The notes below the pieces were generated by a model, which worked only from the letters and a program-made list of their open reading frames with translations, was not told where the DNA came from and searched no databases. Made by a program: the position numbers and the translations under genes. Positions 45,985 through 54,101 of a stretch of DNA of 64,000 nucleotides are shown piece by piece. Each line of letters starts with the position of its first letter. Position 1 is the first letter of the stretch. The stretch is taken from assembly GCF_000382385.1 (NCBI RefSeq), contig NZ_KB908329.1:40661-104660 (forward strand), written 5' to 3'. The DNA comes from Segatella maculosa DSM 19339 = JCM 15638 (lineage in GTDB: Bacteria > Bacteroidota > Bacteroidia > Bacteroidales > Bacteroidaceae).

Positions 45985-46929
45985 ATGGATGAACTTATCA
46001 AGACCATTCCTAAACCGGCAGATGTGGATTACATTCTGTCCTCCTTTCGTGAGTTGCAGGAACAGCAAGCTGTTGATACCGGTGGTTTTCATGTGTCTTC
46101 CATGAATGATTGCTTGAAGGCGGCCAAATCTTTGCCGCCTCTTGTGGTTCTCTATCCGAACATTGTCCTCGAAGGTGATCTTTGCATCATCTTCGGACAG
46201 TCAGGCATCGGCAAAACTATCTTCGCCATGCAGGTGGCAAGGGATATTGCCGCACAGGGGAAGCGCGTGCTCTATGCCGACTTTGAGATGACACTGCGTC
46301 AGCTGGCCCTGCGGTACGAGGTTTCGAACTTCCCTCCTACCTTCTTCCGTGCGGAGATGGACAGGGACAATCTCGTTGATGATGTATTGAAAGGAATAGA
46401 AAAAGCAGCCGTGGCGAATCTTGCGGAAGTGGTGTTCATCGACAACATCACCGCCCTCAGCCAGTCGCTCGATAAAAGCTCTGACGCTGGCTCGCTCATG
46501 GCTTCGCTGAACGCCTTGAAACGAAAATACAACTGGACGCTGGTCGTCCTCAACCATGTTCCCAAGATGTTCTCCGGTTCAGTCCCTCTTTCCCTGTCGG
46601 CCATACAAGGCTCCGCCAAACTCAACCAGTTGATAGACGATGCTGTGGGACTGGGGCTGTCAGTCCGTGACAAGTCGTTGGTCTATGTGAAGCAGTGCAA
46701 GTGGTGCAACGGCGAAGTTGTGCTCGATGCCGACAATGTGGCTCTGTATGAGCGAGCCAAGAACAAGGACGGCAATCTTTGCTTTACCTTTCGCGGCTAT
46801 GACACGGAGGCCGCCCATCTGGAAACAACAGGTACCAGCGGGCGTGAGGAACTGAAATCAAGGGTCAGGGAATTGTCCTTGCAGGGCATGAAGCAGCAGG
46901 ACATAGCCAGGGAATGCGGTATCACCTAA
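45985..46929 (+). CDS. RepA-like AAA ATPase, C-terminal HTH cut by a stop codon
   Basis: 314 residues. Walker A GQSGIGKTIFA at about 71-81, Walker B VVFIDNITALS, and a later LVVLNHVPKM fit RepA/DnaB-like hexameric ATPases of mobile elements. The C-terminus ELSLQGMKQQDIARECGIT ends abruptly in TAA at 46927. The frame continues after it with SKVSRLLNC and a TGA at 46957-46959, so a Gln codon (CAA) looks to have become TAA and removed the recognition helix of the closing HTH. The ATPase core is intact, so the shortened protein may still work. Confidence 0.85.
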   Translation: MDELIKTIPKPADVDYILSSFRELQEQQAVDTGGFHVSSMNDCLKAAKSLPPLVVLYPNIVLEGDLCIIFGQSGIGKTIFAMQVARDIAAQGKRVLYADFEMTLRQLALRYEVSNFPPTFFRAEMDRDNLVDDVLKGIEKAAVANLAEVVFIDNITALSQSLDKSSDAGSLMASLNALKRKYNWTLVVLNHVPKMFSGSVPLSLSAIQGSAKLNQLIDDAVGLGLSVRDKSLVYVKQCKWCNGEVVLDADNVALYERAKNKDGNLCFTFRGYDTEAAHLETTGTSGREELKSRVRELSLQGMKQQDIARECGIT

Positions 46930-46967
46930 AGTAAGGTGTCAAGGCTCTTGAACTGTTGATTATTCAC

Positions 46968-47012
46968 TTTATGCAGTTTATGCAATATGCATAAGTGCAT
47001 AGACTGCATAAA
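46968..47012. repeat. 45-bp imperfect palindrome with TGCATA words
   Basis: TTTATGCAGT at 46968 and ACTGCATAAA at 47003-47012 are exact inverses. Inside, TTATGCAATATGCATAA and GTGCATAG words add further symmetry. It lies between the RepA-like and primase-like genes of element 1, a natural place for a replication origin, an operator or an excision-related site. Confidence 0.65.
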
Positions 47013-47025
47013 ACGCATAGCAAAA

Positions 47026-47706
47026 ATGGAAAATCAGGACTTAAAGAGAATGTCGGCGAGCAAGGCCGCGCCCAATGATCGGATGTTGATAGAGATATCC
47101 AAGCAGGATATAGGATGCCATTATTCTTCCCTTACGGATTATCTGGATAAGATGGCTGGTTATGATTCCAAACTGTTGTCGGGCATTGATCGCTTGATGA
47201 TGGGATTTCATTTGGGTGCCGTCACCAAACTGGTGAACGGACACTGTGGCACGGTGTTGCCTCGGATTAACCGGAACAACAAGGTCGTAGGAGGAAGTGT
47301 GCAGTACTTTGATACGGACAGTGGATCAATCCTGCAAAGAGAGCCCTTGGTGGAACATCTTTATAGCTGGTACTGCTGTGACTATTACACGGACGATGAG
47401 GTCTTCTTTGGCGAGCATCTGCTTTCAAACAAGCCTGTCGCCATTGTGCAGGAGGAAAAAACAGCCTTGCTGGGTACACTGGCGGAACCGGCCGTTGACT
47501 GGTTGGCGGTTGGAGAAGGCTACAATCTCACCAATAACATGATGAGTAAACTGGCTGGCAAGCGGGTGGTCCTTTTCCCTGATGATATAAGCTGTGATTA
47601 TTGGGAAGAGCAGTTCGGGGCAAGGTTCAAGGTGGACCGTGGCTTTGTCCATCGGGACATTAACCGATACCTGATTGACAGAATCAGAGGTCGTGGCAGT
47701 CCTTGA
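47026..47706 (+). CDS. Toprim-type primase-like protein (DUF6371-like)
   Basis: 226 residues from the ATG at 47026 (MENQDLKRMSAS); the longer frame starts inside the palindrome. A Toprim-like core is visible: KPVAIVQEEKTALLG with its Glu, then WLAVGEGYNLTNNMM and VVLFPDDISCDYWEEQF with the acidic pair. Such proteins (DUF6371-like) sit between the ATPase and the relaxase in Bacteroidetes mobilizable elements and probably prime replication after transfer. No zinc finger is seen, so the priming role is inferred from context. Confidence 0.8.
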   Translation: MENQDLKRMSASKAAPNDRMLIEISKQDIGCHYSSLTDYLDKMAGYDSKLLSGIDRLMMGFHLGAVTKLVNGHCGTVLPRINRNNKVVGGSVQYFDTDSGSILQREPLVEHLYSWYCCDYYTDDEVFFGEHLLSNKPVAIVQEEKTALLGTLAEPAVDWLAVGEGYNLTNNMMSKLAGKRVVLFPDDISCDYWEEQFGARFKVDRGFVHRDINRYLIDRIRGRGSP

Positions 47707-47723
47707 ACTCGGGGGGGAAGAAC

Positions 47724-47840
47724 AGGGCTCTGCCCTTGTTATAGCCCACTATAACTACCCGCTGCGCTTTCGTAGTTGTGGGCCCAAGGCCAGCCTTGGA
47801 GAACCGGCGGGGATGACTCTCCCCCTGCACCCTCCACTCG
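47724..47840. other. Candidate oriT with stacked inverted repeats
   Basis: Several inverted repeats follow one another: AGGGC/GCCCT (47724-47736), TTATAG/CTATAA (47739-47754), AACTAC/GTAGTT (47753-47777), CCAAGG/CCTTGG (47784-47799), then GGGG/CCCC words. They precede the MobV relaxase gene and lie in a noncoding space, as in transfer origins of MobV elements. The nick site is not marked in the sequence; the call is inference from place and structure. Confidence 0.5.
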
Positions 47841-47897
47841 GTGGCATCTGCCCCCAAGACCCCTGACCAGAGCGTGACCCCCTCTCTGGACTCTCCG

Positions 47898-47916
47898 CTT
47901 AGGGAGCCTCCCTAAG
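47898..47916. promoter_or_regulatory. Hairpin in the MobV leader
   Basis: CTTAGGG (47898-47904) and CCCTAAG (47910-47916) form a perfect 7-bp stem with a 5-base loop, 46 bases before the relaxase start. No T run follows, so a regulatory or transfer-related role is more likely than termination. Confidence 0.4.
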
Positions 47917-47962
47917 AACCTTATGAAAAGAAAAACCAACAATCATTTAATTCCCTTTTGTT

Positions 47963-49384
47963 ATGACACAAATGACATCGGTACACATCAAGCCCTGCAA
48001 TATCGGGCAAAGTGAGGCACACAACCAACGGACAAAGGCATATCTCGACCACATCAATGCCGAGAAGCTTTATATCAGGAAAGACCTGATACCTGAGGAC
48101 CAATCGTGGATATCGGAACTGCAAGGCGATATGACCTTGCGGCAGTATTACGATGCCATTGGCAGAATGGTGAAGGAAAAGACGGGCAGGGCCATGCAGA
48201 CCAAGGAACGGGAGCGAATCAACAAGAAGACGGGCAAGGTAACCAAGATAGCCGACTGTACTCCCTTGCGTGAGGGCGTAGTGGTGTGCAAGGCAGACAC
48301 CACCATGGAGCAGTTGCAACATTTCGCCGACCTTTGTCGGCAGCGTTTCGGCATTACGGCCATACAGATACACCTTCATCGTGACGAGGGGCATTGTCTT
48401 AATCCGAATGACACATCTACATGGAAGCCTAACTATCACGCCCATGTCATCTGGGACTGGATGGACCATGAGACAGGTAAGTCCTACAAACTGGACAACG
48501 AGGACATCAGCCTCATGCAGGACATGGCAGCCGAGGCATTGGAAATGGAGCGCGGCGTTTCCAAGTTGGAGACGGGCAAGCTGCATCTAGAACGGAATGA
48601 CTATATCGTGGCCAAACAGAAGCGTGAGTTGGATGAAAGCAAGAAACAAGCGGAGAAGCTGGCAAAGGAAAACGAGCAGAAAGCTCTCGTCTGTGAAAAG
48701 TTGGATAAGGAAATCCACGACAAGCAGGCGAAAGCCAATCGGGAGAACGGCAGCGCCATCCTGTCGGGGTTGGCCAACCTTGCAGGAAAGGGCAAGTATG
48801 CCCAGCTGGAATCAGAGAACATCGCTATAAAGCAACAGGTGGCATTGCTACCCGAGAAGATAGCGCAGGGAGTTGTAGAGCGGACGGCTGAACTTGAAAA
48901 GGCCTGTGAAAGGGAAAGGTTGATTGCGGAGCTTCGCTTGGAAGAATACAATAAGCTCACGCAAAGTTATAATCGGTTATTGAAGAAGTCGCAAAGCGAT
49001 AAGAAATCGTATGAGACAGCTCTCTCACAGAAGAATTGCATCATAACCAACCTTATATACGCTTTTCAGAAGGCAATAGAGTTGTTGGACACTGTATGCC
49101 GCAAAGCTCTGAAAGCCGTCATCGACTTTGCCAAAAAGCCAATTGCCAGACGGTTTACATTTGAGCAGGCCTGCGCCGTCAATGAGTTTCTTGATACAAA
49201 TACAGACAGGCAACATGCTGCCTACACCTTGTCTGTTTTGTCCCGTCCCTTTCTCACAGAAAAAGAACATGCCAAAGGGGGACTGGAGATGCAGAATGTA
49301 GTCAACAACTTTTCAGAGTATGAAAGGGTTGAAAAGGAAAAGCAAAGAAGGAACATCCGACTATCACATGGAATGAAAACATGA
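47963..49384 (+). CDS. MobV-family relaxase
   Basis: 473 residues. It nicks oriT and leads the transferred strand. MobV motifs: the N-terminus SVHIKPCNIGQSEAHNQR; the His motif YHAHVIWDWMDHETG, after HLHRDEGHC; the expected tyrosine or asparagine nucleophile cannot be chosen with confidence. Residues about 210-380 are a long Lys/Glu/Gln coiled coil. An ATG three codons in (47972) is possible. Together with the integrase at 41683 it makes element 1 mobilizable but not self-conjugative, as no type IV secretion genes are seen. Confidence 0.92.
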   Translation: MTQMTSVHIKPCNIGQSEAHNQRTKAYLDHINAEKLYIRKDLIPEDQSWISELQGDMTLRQYYDAIGRMVKEKTGRAMQTKERERINKKTGKVTKIADCTPLREGVVVCKADTTMEQLQHFADLCRQRFGITAIQIHLHRDEGHCLNPNDTSTWKPNYHAHVIWDWMDHETGKSYKLDNEDISLMQDMAAEALEMERGVSKLETGKLHLERNDYIVAKQKRELDESKKQAEKLAKENEQKALVCEKLDKEIHDKQAKANRENGSAILSGLANLAGKGKYAQLESENIAIKQQVALLPEKIAQGVVERTAELEKACERERLIAELRLEEYNKLTQSYNRLLKKSQSDKKSYETALSQKNCIITNLIYAFQKAIELLDTVCRKALKAVIDFAKKPIARRFTFEQACAVNEFLDTNTDRQHAAYTLSVLSRPFLTEKEHAKGGLEMQNVVNNFSEYERVEKEKQRRNIRLSHGMKT

Positions 49385-49450
49385 AAAGAAAAAGTATCTT
49401 CGTTTAGTCGTGAAAAAATTGCTATTAGGTCGTCTGCCACTTCTAATACT

Positions 49451-49690
49451 TTAATGCTTCAATATACTTCTGGGAGATGTATTATATCTGAATTTGACTC
49501 CCAGCACCGCACAAGCTACGACTACATTGGTGTTAGCATCATATAACTCATTGACGATAGCCAATAATACCTCTTCGAGATTATTAATATGGAAGAGGTT
49601 TTTCATCGTCAAGAAGAATCTCTGGCTAAACCATCGCTGGAAACGATAAGGCGAGCATTTGCCCAGCCTTCTTTCAGCTATTCAGTCCAC
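49451..49690 (-). pseudogene. Open frame remnant, possibly gene debris
   Basis: On the minus strand an open stretch of about 77 codons ends at 49451 with the tail SPRSILKH; an ATG at 49606 opens its last 51 codons (MKNLFHINNLEEVLLAI). It overlaps the end of the 49678 gene in another frame, preceded by a TGA, so it may be a frame-shifted continuation or a leftover of element 1's end. I do not recognise it. Confidence 0.3.
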
Positions 49691-50193
49691 GTGCGTGTTC
49701 TTTCTATGGTTATAAACAACTGTTTGAATTTGACCACAGGTCGTCCGAGGTAAGTGGAAGTATTATAGTCGTTAGCTTTTGCCCATTCAGCAACTGCGTT
49801 TCGAGATTCCTCTGGATAATAAAGTGTCAGAAGCTTCTTGTTGATTTGGTCTGGCCAGTTCACAACAGGCATCTGCATATCATCCAATACAGGAATCTTG
49901 GAAATGCCGAGGGCTATTGCTACTATGCTGGTACAGAAGTCGCCTTTTTCCAATGCTGGCTCTACATTCAGCTCTCTTCTTACACCTTCTACAAGATTTT
50001 TTATGCCAAGAATATCATCGGTGAGATCTAATTCTGCAATAACATTTATTTCTGCATCTGCAAGCCGATGGAACATATCGGTATCCTTATGCCCTATTTG
50101 TTTGAGTCCAAAGTGTGTTTGAAATCTGATAGACTCAACGGCTCTCTTCTCAGAAAGCTCATTCTTGCGATTCTGTTTTCTTTTCTTTGTCAT
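49678..50193 (-). CDS. Unknown protein, perhaps DnaE-like fragment
   Basis: 171 residues with a Lys/Arg-rich start (MTKKRKQNRKNELSEKRAVE). The middle, CTSIVAIALGISKIPVLDD, resembles the SLVAYALGIT-type motif of bacterial DNA polymerase III alpha-type enzymes, but the catalytic aspartates that follow there are not visible, so this is at best a degenerate or shortened relative. The end, STYLGRPVVKFKQLF, is well conserved-looking. It faces away from the WYL operon with the intergenic space between them holding both starts. The relation to DnaE is a guess. Confidence 0.5.
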   Translation of the reverse strand: MTKKRKQNRKNELSEKRAVESIRFQTHFGLKQIGHKDTDMFHRLADAEINVIAELDLTDDILGIKNLVEGVRRELNVEPALEKGDFCTSIVAIALGISKIPVLDDMQMPVVNWPDQINKKLLTLYYPEESRNAVAEWAKANDYNTSTYLGRPVVKFKQLFITIERTRTWTE

Positions 50194-50323
50194 AACTTAT
50201 CTATTTTAGAATTTGGATATAAAATTATCATCAGAGTATGCAAAAGTGCTGCATAGAACAAAAGAAATAATATGTTTTATAAAGTTTTTAAGAGGTATGC
50301 AGTGATGTTGCAGATACGATGAG

Positions 50324-50331
50324 TATCTTTG
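50324..50331 (+). promoter_or_regulatory. -7 promoter box of the WYL operon
   Basis: TATCTTTG, about 70 bases before the WYL start. It is the only box upstream of five tightly packed genes. Confidence 0.6.
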
Positions 50332-50400
50332 CATTGTAGTTTACGGACAAAGTTCCACTACTTATCATACTATATAATACGAATAAGGAATGAAATAAAG

Positions 50401-51300
50401 ATGATCAGCAAGACATTCAACCGATACATCTGGCTTCTTAACACGTTGCTGCAACAGCGACGACTTACCTTTGAAGAGATAAGCTATCGATGGAAGGACA
50501 GTTATCTTGGCGATGGGAAGCCCCTTGCTCTGCGTACATTTCATGTACACAGGGAGGCAATAGCGGAATTATTTGGGGTTGAGGTGAAATGCGATTCCGC
50601 TACATACGAATATTACATCTCATCACCGAATGAGTTGCGAAGTGACAGAACTCGCGAGTGGTTGCTCAACTCCTTCACCATATCCAATATGATTGAGGCT
50701 GGTCGCAATATGAAAGACAGGATTTTGTTTGAGGATATCCCTCATGGGACAGAATACCTCCAGACGGTCATTGATGCTATGCAGCGAGGAAAAGAATTGC
50801 AGATAGTCTATCAGCCTTTCGACGGGCAGCGTGCAACCTACCATCTTCAACCTTATGCTATGAAGGTCTATAACCAAAGGTGGTACATTGTCGGTTATCT
50901 GAACGAGTACGAAGGCCTACGTAACGTTGCTCTTGACCGAACGATAGAAATGGAACTGACTGATAAATCCTTTGTGGTGCCAAAGGATTTTGACGCAGAG
51001 GAATACTATGCCAATACGGTTGGCATCTTTGTGAATGAAGAACTGAAGCCTAAGAAAGTGGTTCTGCGAGTATATGGGGTGCATGTTGAATATATGCGCT
51101 CGCTTCCCCTTCATTCCTCGCAAGAGGAAATCAAGACCAGCGATGGGGAGTATAGCGACTTCCTGTATTGGCTTTGTCTTACACCAGAACTGACCACAAA
51201 GATATTGTCAATGGGCGAAAAGGTGGAGGTGCTCAAACCTCATGGTTTGCGGGTTGAGATAAAAAGAAGATTAGAAGAATGTTTAACAAGATATAGATAA
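50401..51300 (+). CDS. WYL-domain transcriptional regulator
   Basis: 299 residues from the ATG at 50401 (MISKTFNRYIWLLNTLL); the longer frame crosses the promoter. An N-terminal helix-turn-helix (LLQQRRLTFEEISYRWKD) is followed by the WYL domain with the ligand-binding pattern (YAMKVYNQRWYIVGYLNE) and a C-terminal WCX region (LTTKILSMGEKVEVLKPHGL). WYL proteins sense nucleic acids or nucleotides and often control defence islands. It leads the operon; the next ATG is 7 bases after its stop, so it probably regulates its neighbours and itself. Confidence 0.9.
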   Translation: MISKTFNRYIWLLNTLLQQRRLTFEEISYRWKDSYLGDGKPLALRTFHVHREAIAELFGVEVKCDSATYEYYISSPNELRSDRTREWLLNSFTISNMIEAGRNMKDRILFEDIPHGTEYLQTVIDAMQRGKELQIVYQPFDGQRATYHLQPYAMKVYNQRWYIVGYLNEYEGLRNVALDRTIEMELTDKSFVVPKDFDAEEYYANTVGIFVNEELKPKKVVLRVYGVHVEYMRSLPLHSSQEEIKTSDGEYSDFLYWLCLTPELTTKILSMGEKVEVLKPHGLRVEIKRRLEECLTRYR

Positions 51301-51306
51301 TTGAAG

Positions 51307-52026
51307 ATGGAAATTGTTGGTTATTCAGAAAGAGGGGCAATGAATGCTCTGTTCTATGGTATTGCTTTGAATAGGGACGAGAAGGCTGCAAACGCAGCAA
51401 TGAATGTATTTCTGAGAATGGCAGGCGAAACAGAAATATTTCATAACTTCAAACTGTATTCTGAATTCTCATTGTCAGAATTCGGTGACCCAGATTTTGT
51501 CATCACGGCTGAGAACCAATCGGGCGAGACCTTTGTCTTTTTCATTGAAGCAAAAGCAAGTGCCTGTAAACTTTACAATCTAAAAGAAGAAAAACGTCGC
51601 CATGAAGAATACATCAAAGATCATACGAAATATGCTGATGGCCATTCCTCGAATTTGTTCTTTCAACTCAAAGAAAAGTTTCTTTTGTTGAAGTATGGCC
51701 CAAACAATGATTTACGAATAAAAATCATTGACCGCCGAAGAAAACTTGGAGACCATGAAATTGTGCGCAAGTTTTACAAAGACATAAAGTCTGATTGGCA
51801 GAACAGCAGATACATTGCTGTCATCCCAAAGCAAGAGGATTACCAAGAAAACCCGGTGTCTATGGTATTCAAAAATGGAAATGATAGTTGTGGATTTGAT
51901 ATACATCTTGTATATTGGGAAGACATTAAGGAAAATGATATTCTAAAGGGCTATGTTGTACCTACACTTGATTATAATGAGGCAAAGAAATCACAAATCT
52001 TAAATAACCATAGAGAAAGGAGATAA
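51307..52026 (+). CDS. PD-(D/E)XK nuclease-like protein
   Basis: 239 residues from the ATG at 51307; a TTG two codons earlier is possible. A PD-(D/E)XK core is readable: EFGDPDFVIT with Asp at 61 and 63, then FFIEAKASA with Glu81-x-Lys83 from the ATG. The rest is charged and mixed helix/strand with no other named domain; a helical stretch follows (KRRHEEYIKDHTKY). Nuclease activity is inferred from the motif and from the company of three more phosphate-ester hydrolase-type genes. Second in the operon, with 2 bases to the next start. Confidence 0.7.
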   Translation: MEIVGYSERGAMNALFYGIALNRDEKAANAAMNVFLRMAGETEIFHNFKLYSEFSLSEFGDPDFVITAENQSGETFVFFIEAKASACKLYNLKEEKRRHEEYIKDHTKYADGHSSNLFFQLKEKFLLLKYGPNNDLRIKIIDRRRKLGDHEIVRKFYKDIKSDWQNSRYIAVIPKQEDYQENPVSMVFKNGNDSCGFDIHLVYWEDIKENDILKGYVVPTLDYNEAKKSQILNNHRERR

Positions 52027-52028
52027 AC

Positions 52029-53285
52029 GTGAACATCAAGGTACACAGAGGTCTCAACCAAATAGGTGGTTGCATAACTGAAATATGGACAAATACATCC
52101 AGGGTCTTCATCGATTTTGGGCAGAATCTTCCAGGTAATGGTGAATCAACAACTTCAGAGCAAGACTTTGGTATGGTCATTGATATTATTGATAAAAACA
52201 TGAAACAACACGAAGCTGTGTTCTACACCCATGCCCACGAAGATCATGTCGGCTTGTTCTGGTATATCCCTATTGATCAGTATATTGGAGAAGGAAGCAA
52301 AGAACTGCTGCTAATTAAGTATAGGATACTCGAAGAGGCCATTAAAAAAGAGAAAGAACAGTACAGCCAGCAGCCAGAATGTGATTTTCACAAGAGAATC
52401 ATGCTTGAAATGAAATATGTCTCTGCAGTTGCTCATGCAGATGAAGTGAGAGAATTTAAAACATGGACGCGAACAGAAGTAAAGAAGGCTCCTGCATCCA
52501 TAATAATAGGTGACATAAAGGTTACTCCGTTCTACAATTGTCATAGCATTTATGATTCCTACATGTTTCTTATAGAGGCTGATGGCAAACGCATCTGGCA
52601 TACAGGAGACTATCGCGAGCACGGCTATCTGGGCAAGGGACTTTTCCCGACACTGAAGAAATATGCCACAAATATTGACGTGCTAATCACTGAAGGCACG
52701 ATGCTGAAGCATGAGGGCAGATGTATCCATGAACGTGAGGTGTCAAGGAAGATGGCAAGCGTGATGCAGGCGTTCAAATACGTCTTTGTCTTGGCATCAG
52801 CTACAGATATAGAACGACTGGCAGCAATAAAAGGAGCAGCAATAAGCGCACAGAAGCCTTTGTGCATCTGGTCTTTGTTCATGAAAAGAACGATGGAACT
52901 CTTTACGGAAAAGGAATCAAAACGCTTGCGAGGTTTGTTTTCCTTTAACCCTCTATTCTATAGTGAAAGACTTTACGGCAAGTTGAAGCGCAGAGGCTTT
53001 ACCATGATTGTTGGAACATCACAAATAGATAGAGTCAAAGGCCTTATCGGCAAACTTCCGCAGGAGGAGACCTTGTTGATATTCTCATCTTGGGATGGAT
53101 ATTACAAGATTCCTGAACAAGTGAAAGCTAACCCGAAATACAAGGAGTTTCGTGAACTGTTCCGCAATGTTGTGGACATTCACACCTCTGGCCATGCGGA
53201 CAAAACAACAATAAAGAAGGTTATAGAAACTATCAAACCAAAGAAGGTTATCTGCATTCATAAAGAGGCAGGTGCTAAACTATAA
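52029..53285 (+). CDS. Metallo-beta-lactamase/beta-CASP nuclease, RNase J-like
   Basis: 418 residues with a GTG start 2 bases after the previous stop. MBL motifs: VFIDFGQN, the zinc motif HAHEDH (YTHAHEDHVGLFW), then YNCHSIYDSYMF and the Asp of WHTGDYREHG. Beta-CASP motifs: ITEGT, HTSGHAD and KVICIHKEAG, matching motifs A, B and C of RNase J and CPSF-type enzymes. So a 5'-exo/endonuclease acting on RNA or DNA is likely; it lacks the long C-terminal domain of RNase J. Third in the operon; a nucleic-acid-degrading effector is a reasonable inference. Confidence 0.85.
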   Translation: MNIKVHRGLNQIGGCITEIWTNTSRVFIDFGQNLPGNGESTTSEQDFGMVIDIIDKNMKQHEAVFYTHAHEDHVGLFWYIPIDQYIGEGSKELLLIKYRILEEAIKKEKEQYSQQPECDFHKRIMLEMKYVSAVAHADEVREFKTWTRTEVKKAPASIIIGDIKVTPFYNCHSIYDSYMFLIEADGKRIWHTGDYREHGYLGKGLFPTLKKYATNIDVLITEGTMLKHEGRCIHEREVSRKMASVMQAFKYVFVLASATDIERLAAIKGAAISAQKPLCIWSLFMKRTMELFTEKESKRLRGLFSFNPLFYSERLYGKLKRRGFTMIVGTSQIDRVKGLIGKLPQEETLLIFSSWDGYYKIPEQVKANPKYKEFRELFRNVVDIHTSGHADKTTIKKVIETIKPKKVICIHKEAGAKL

Positions 53286-53291
53286 GTATAT

Positions 53292-54101
53292 ATGGACAGA
53301 AATATTCTAAAGGAAGCGTTAATAGGTGTAAACGGAAGACGAGATGTGGACTTATTGGTCAGTTTGTCTAAACAACATTATGATGAACTTGAAAATGGAA
53401 GTGGGAATGCATTAAAAGAATGTCACTTTATTGACTCTTCAACCGCTTTAGGTGTTAATTTCTTTCTTCTTTATGAGAAATTACATCCAGAAGCAACTGT
53501 CATGTTTGAATGGGACAAGAGTTCACCGTTGAAGGTCGGTGGCAAATCGAATCTTGACGTTAAAGTTGATAAAGGTAAGAAAGTCATTTACTATGAGTCA
53601 AAATTCCTTGAACCATATTATATGAGCAATTCTCGTTTTACGGAATCGTACTTTATGATAGAGAACTATTATGATCACTGGAAATTCACAGAAGACAAGC
53701 TGACTGATATATTAAGAAGCTTTCAGTCGCTTACTTATTATAACGCTTCTCAGTTGTTCCGGCATTTGCTTGCTATTGTCAATCATATAATTCATAATAA
53801 AGATGAGTATGAGAACGTTTCTATCGTTGAACTCAATAGCATCTCATGGGAAATGGAAAATGAATTCATAGATCTTCTGAAATTGACAAGTAGATCAAAG
53901 AGTTATGTTATTAAGCGATTCAAGATATTAAAAGAAGAGGAACTCATAGTTAAGGATATGTTCCAAAAAATTATTGAGGATTATATCTCTGATGCTATCC
54001 CCAATAATCTTACCCTTTTATTTGAGACCTCAAGGTACAACAATGTTATAGATTTGATTGATAACCACGAAGGTTTCAAAAAAAGATACTTTATTAAATG
54101 A
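53292..54101 (+). CDS. Second PD-(D/E)XK protein (PGN_0703/PDDEXK_13-like)
   Basis: 269 residues. A PD-(D/E)XK core is visible: GGKSNLDVKV, with Asp89, and VIYYESKFLEPY, with Glu102-x-Lys104. The ESKFLEPY wording resembles the PGN_0703-type putative restriction endonucleases of Bacteroidetes. The C-terminal half is helical (IHNKDEYENVSIVELNSI, then IIEDYISDAIPNNLTLLF). It has no methyltransferase partner, so it is not a classical restriction system. It overlaps the next gene by 4 bases (ATGA), so translation is coupled. Confidence 0.75.
   Translation: MDRNILKEALIGVNGRRDVDLLVSLSKQHYDELENGSGNALKECHFIDSSTALGVNFFLLYEKLHPEATVMFEWDKSSPLKVGGKSNLDVKVDKGKKVIYYESKFLEPYYMSNSRFTESYFMIENYYDHWKFTEDKLTDILRSFQSLTYYNASQLFRHLLAIVNHIIHNKDEYENVSIVELNSISWEMENEFIDLLKLTSRSKSYVIKRFKILKEEELIVKDMFQKIIEDYISDAIPNNLTLLFETSRYNNVIDLIDNHEGFKKRYFIK

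Noticed and set aside
47898..47916. Transcription terminator before MobV
   Set aside because: The stem is good, but no T run follows on either strand; kept only as a leader hairpin.
53292..54101. Type II restriction enzyme with its own methyltransferase
   Set aside because: No methyltransferase is present in the operon or nearby; the PD-(D/E)XK core alone does not show restriction.
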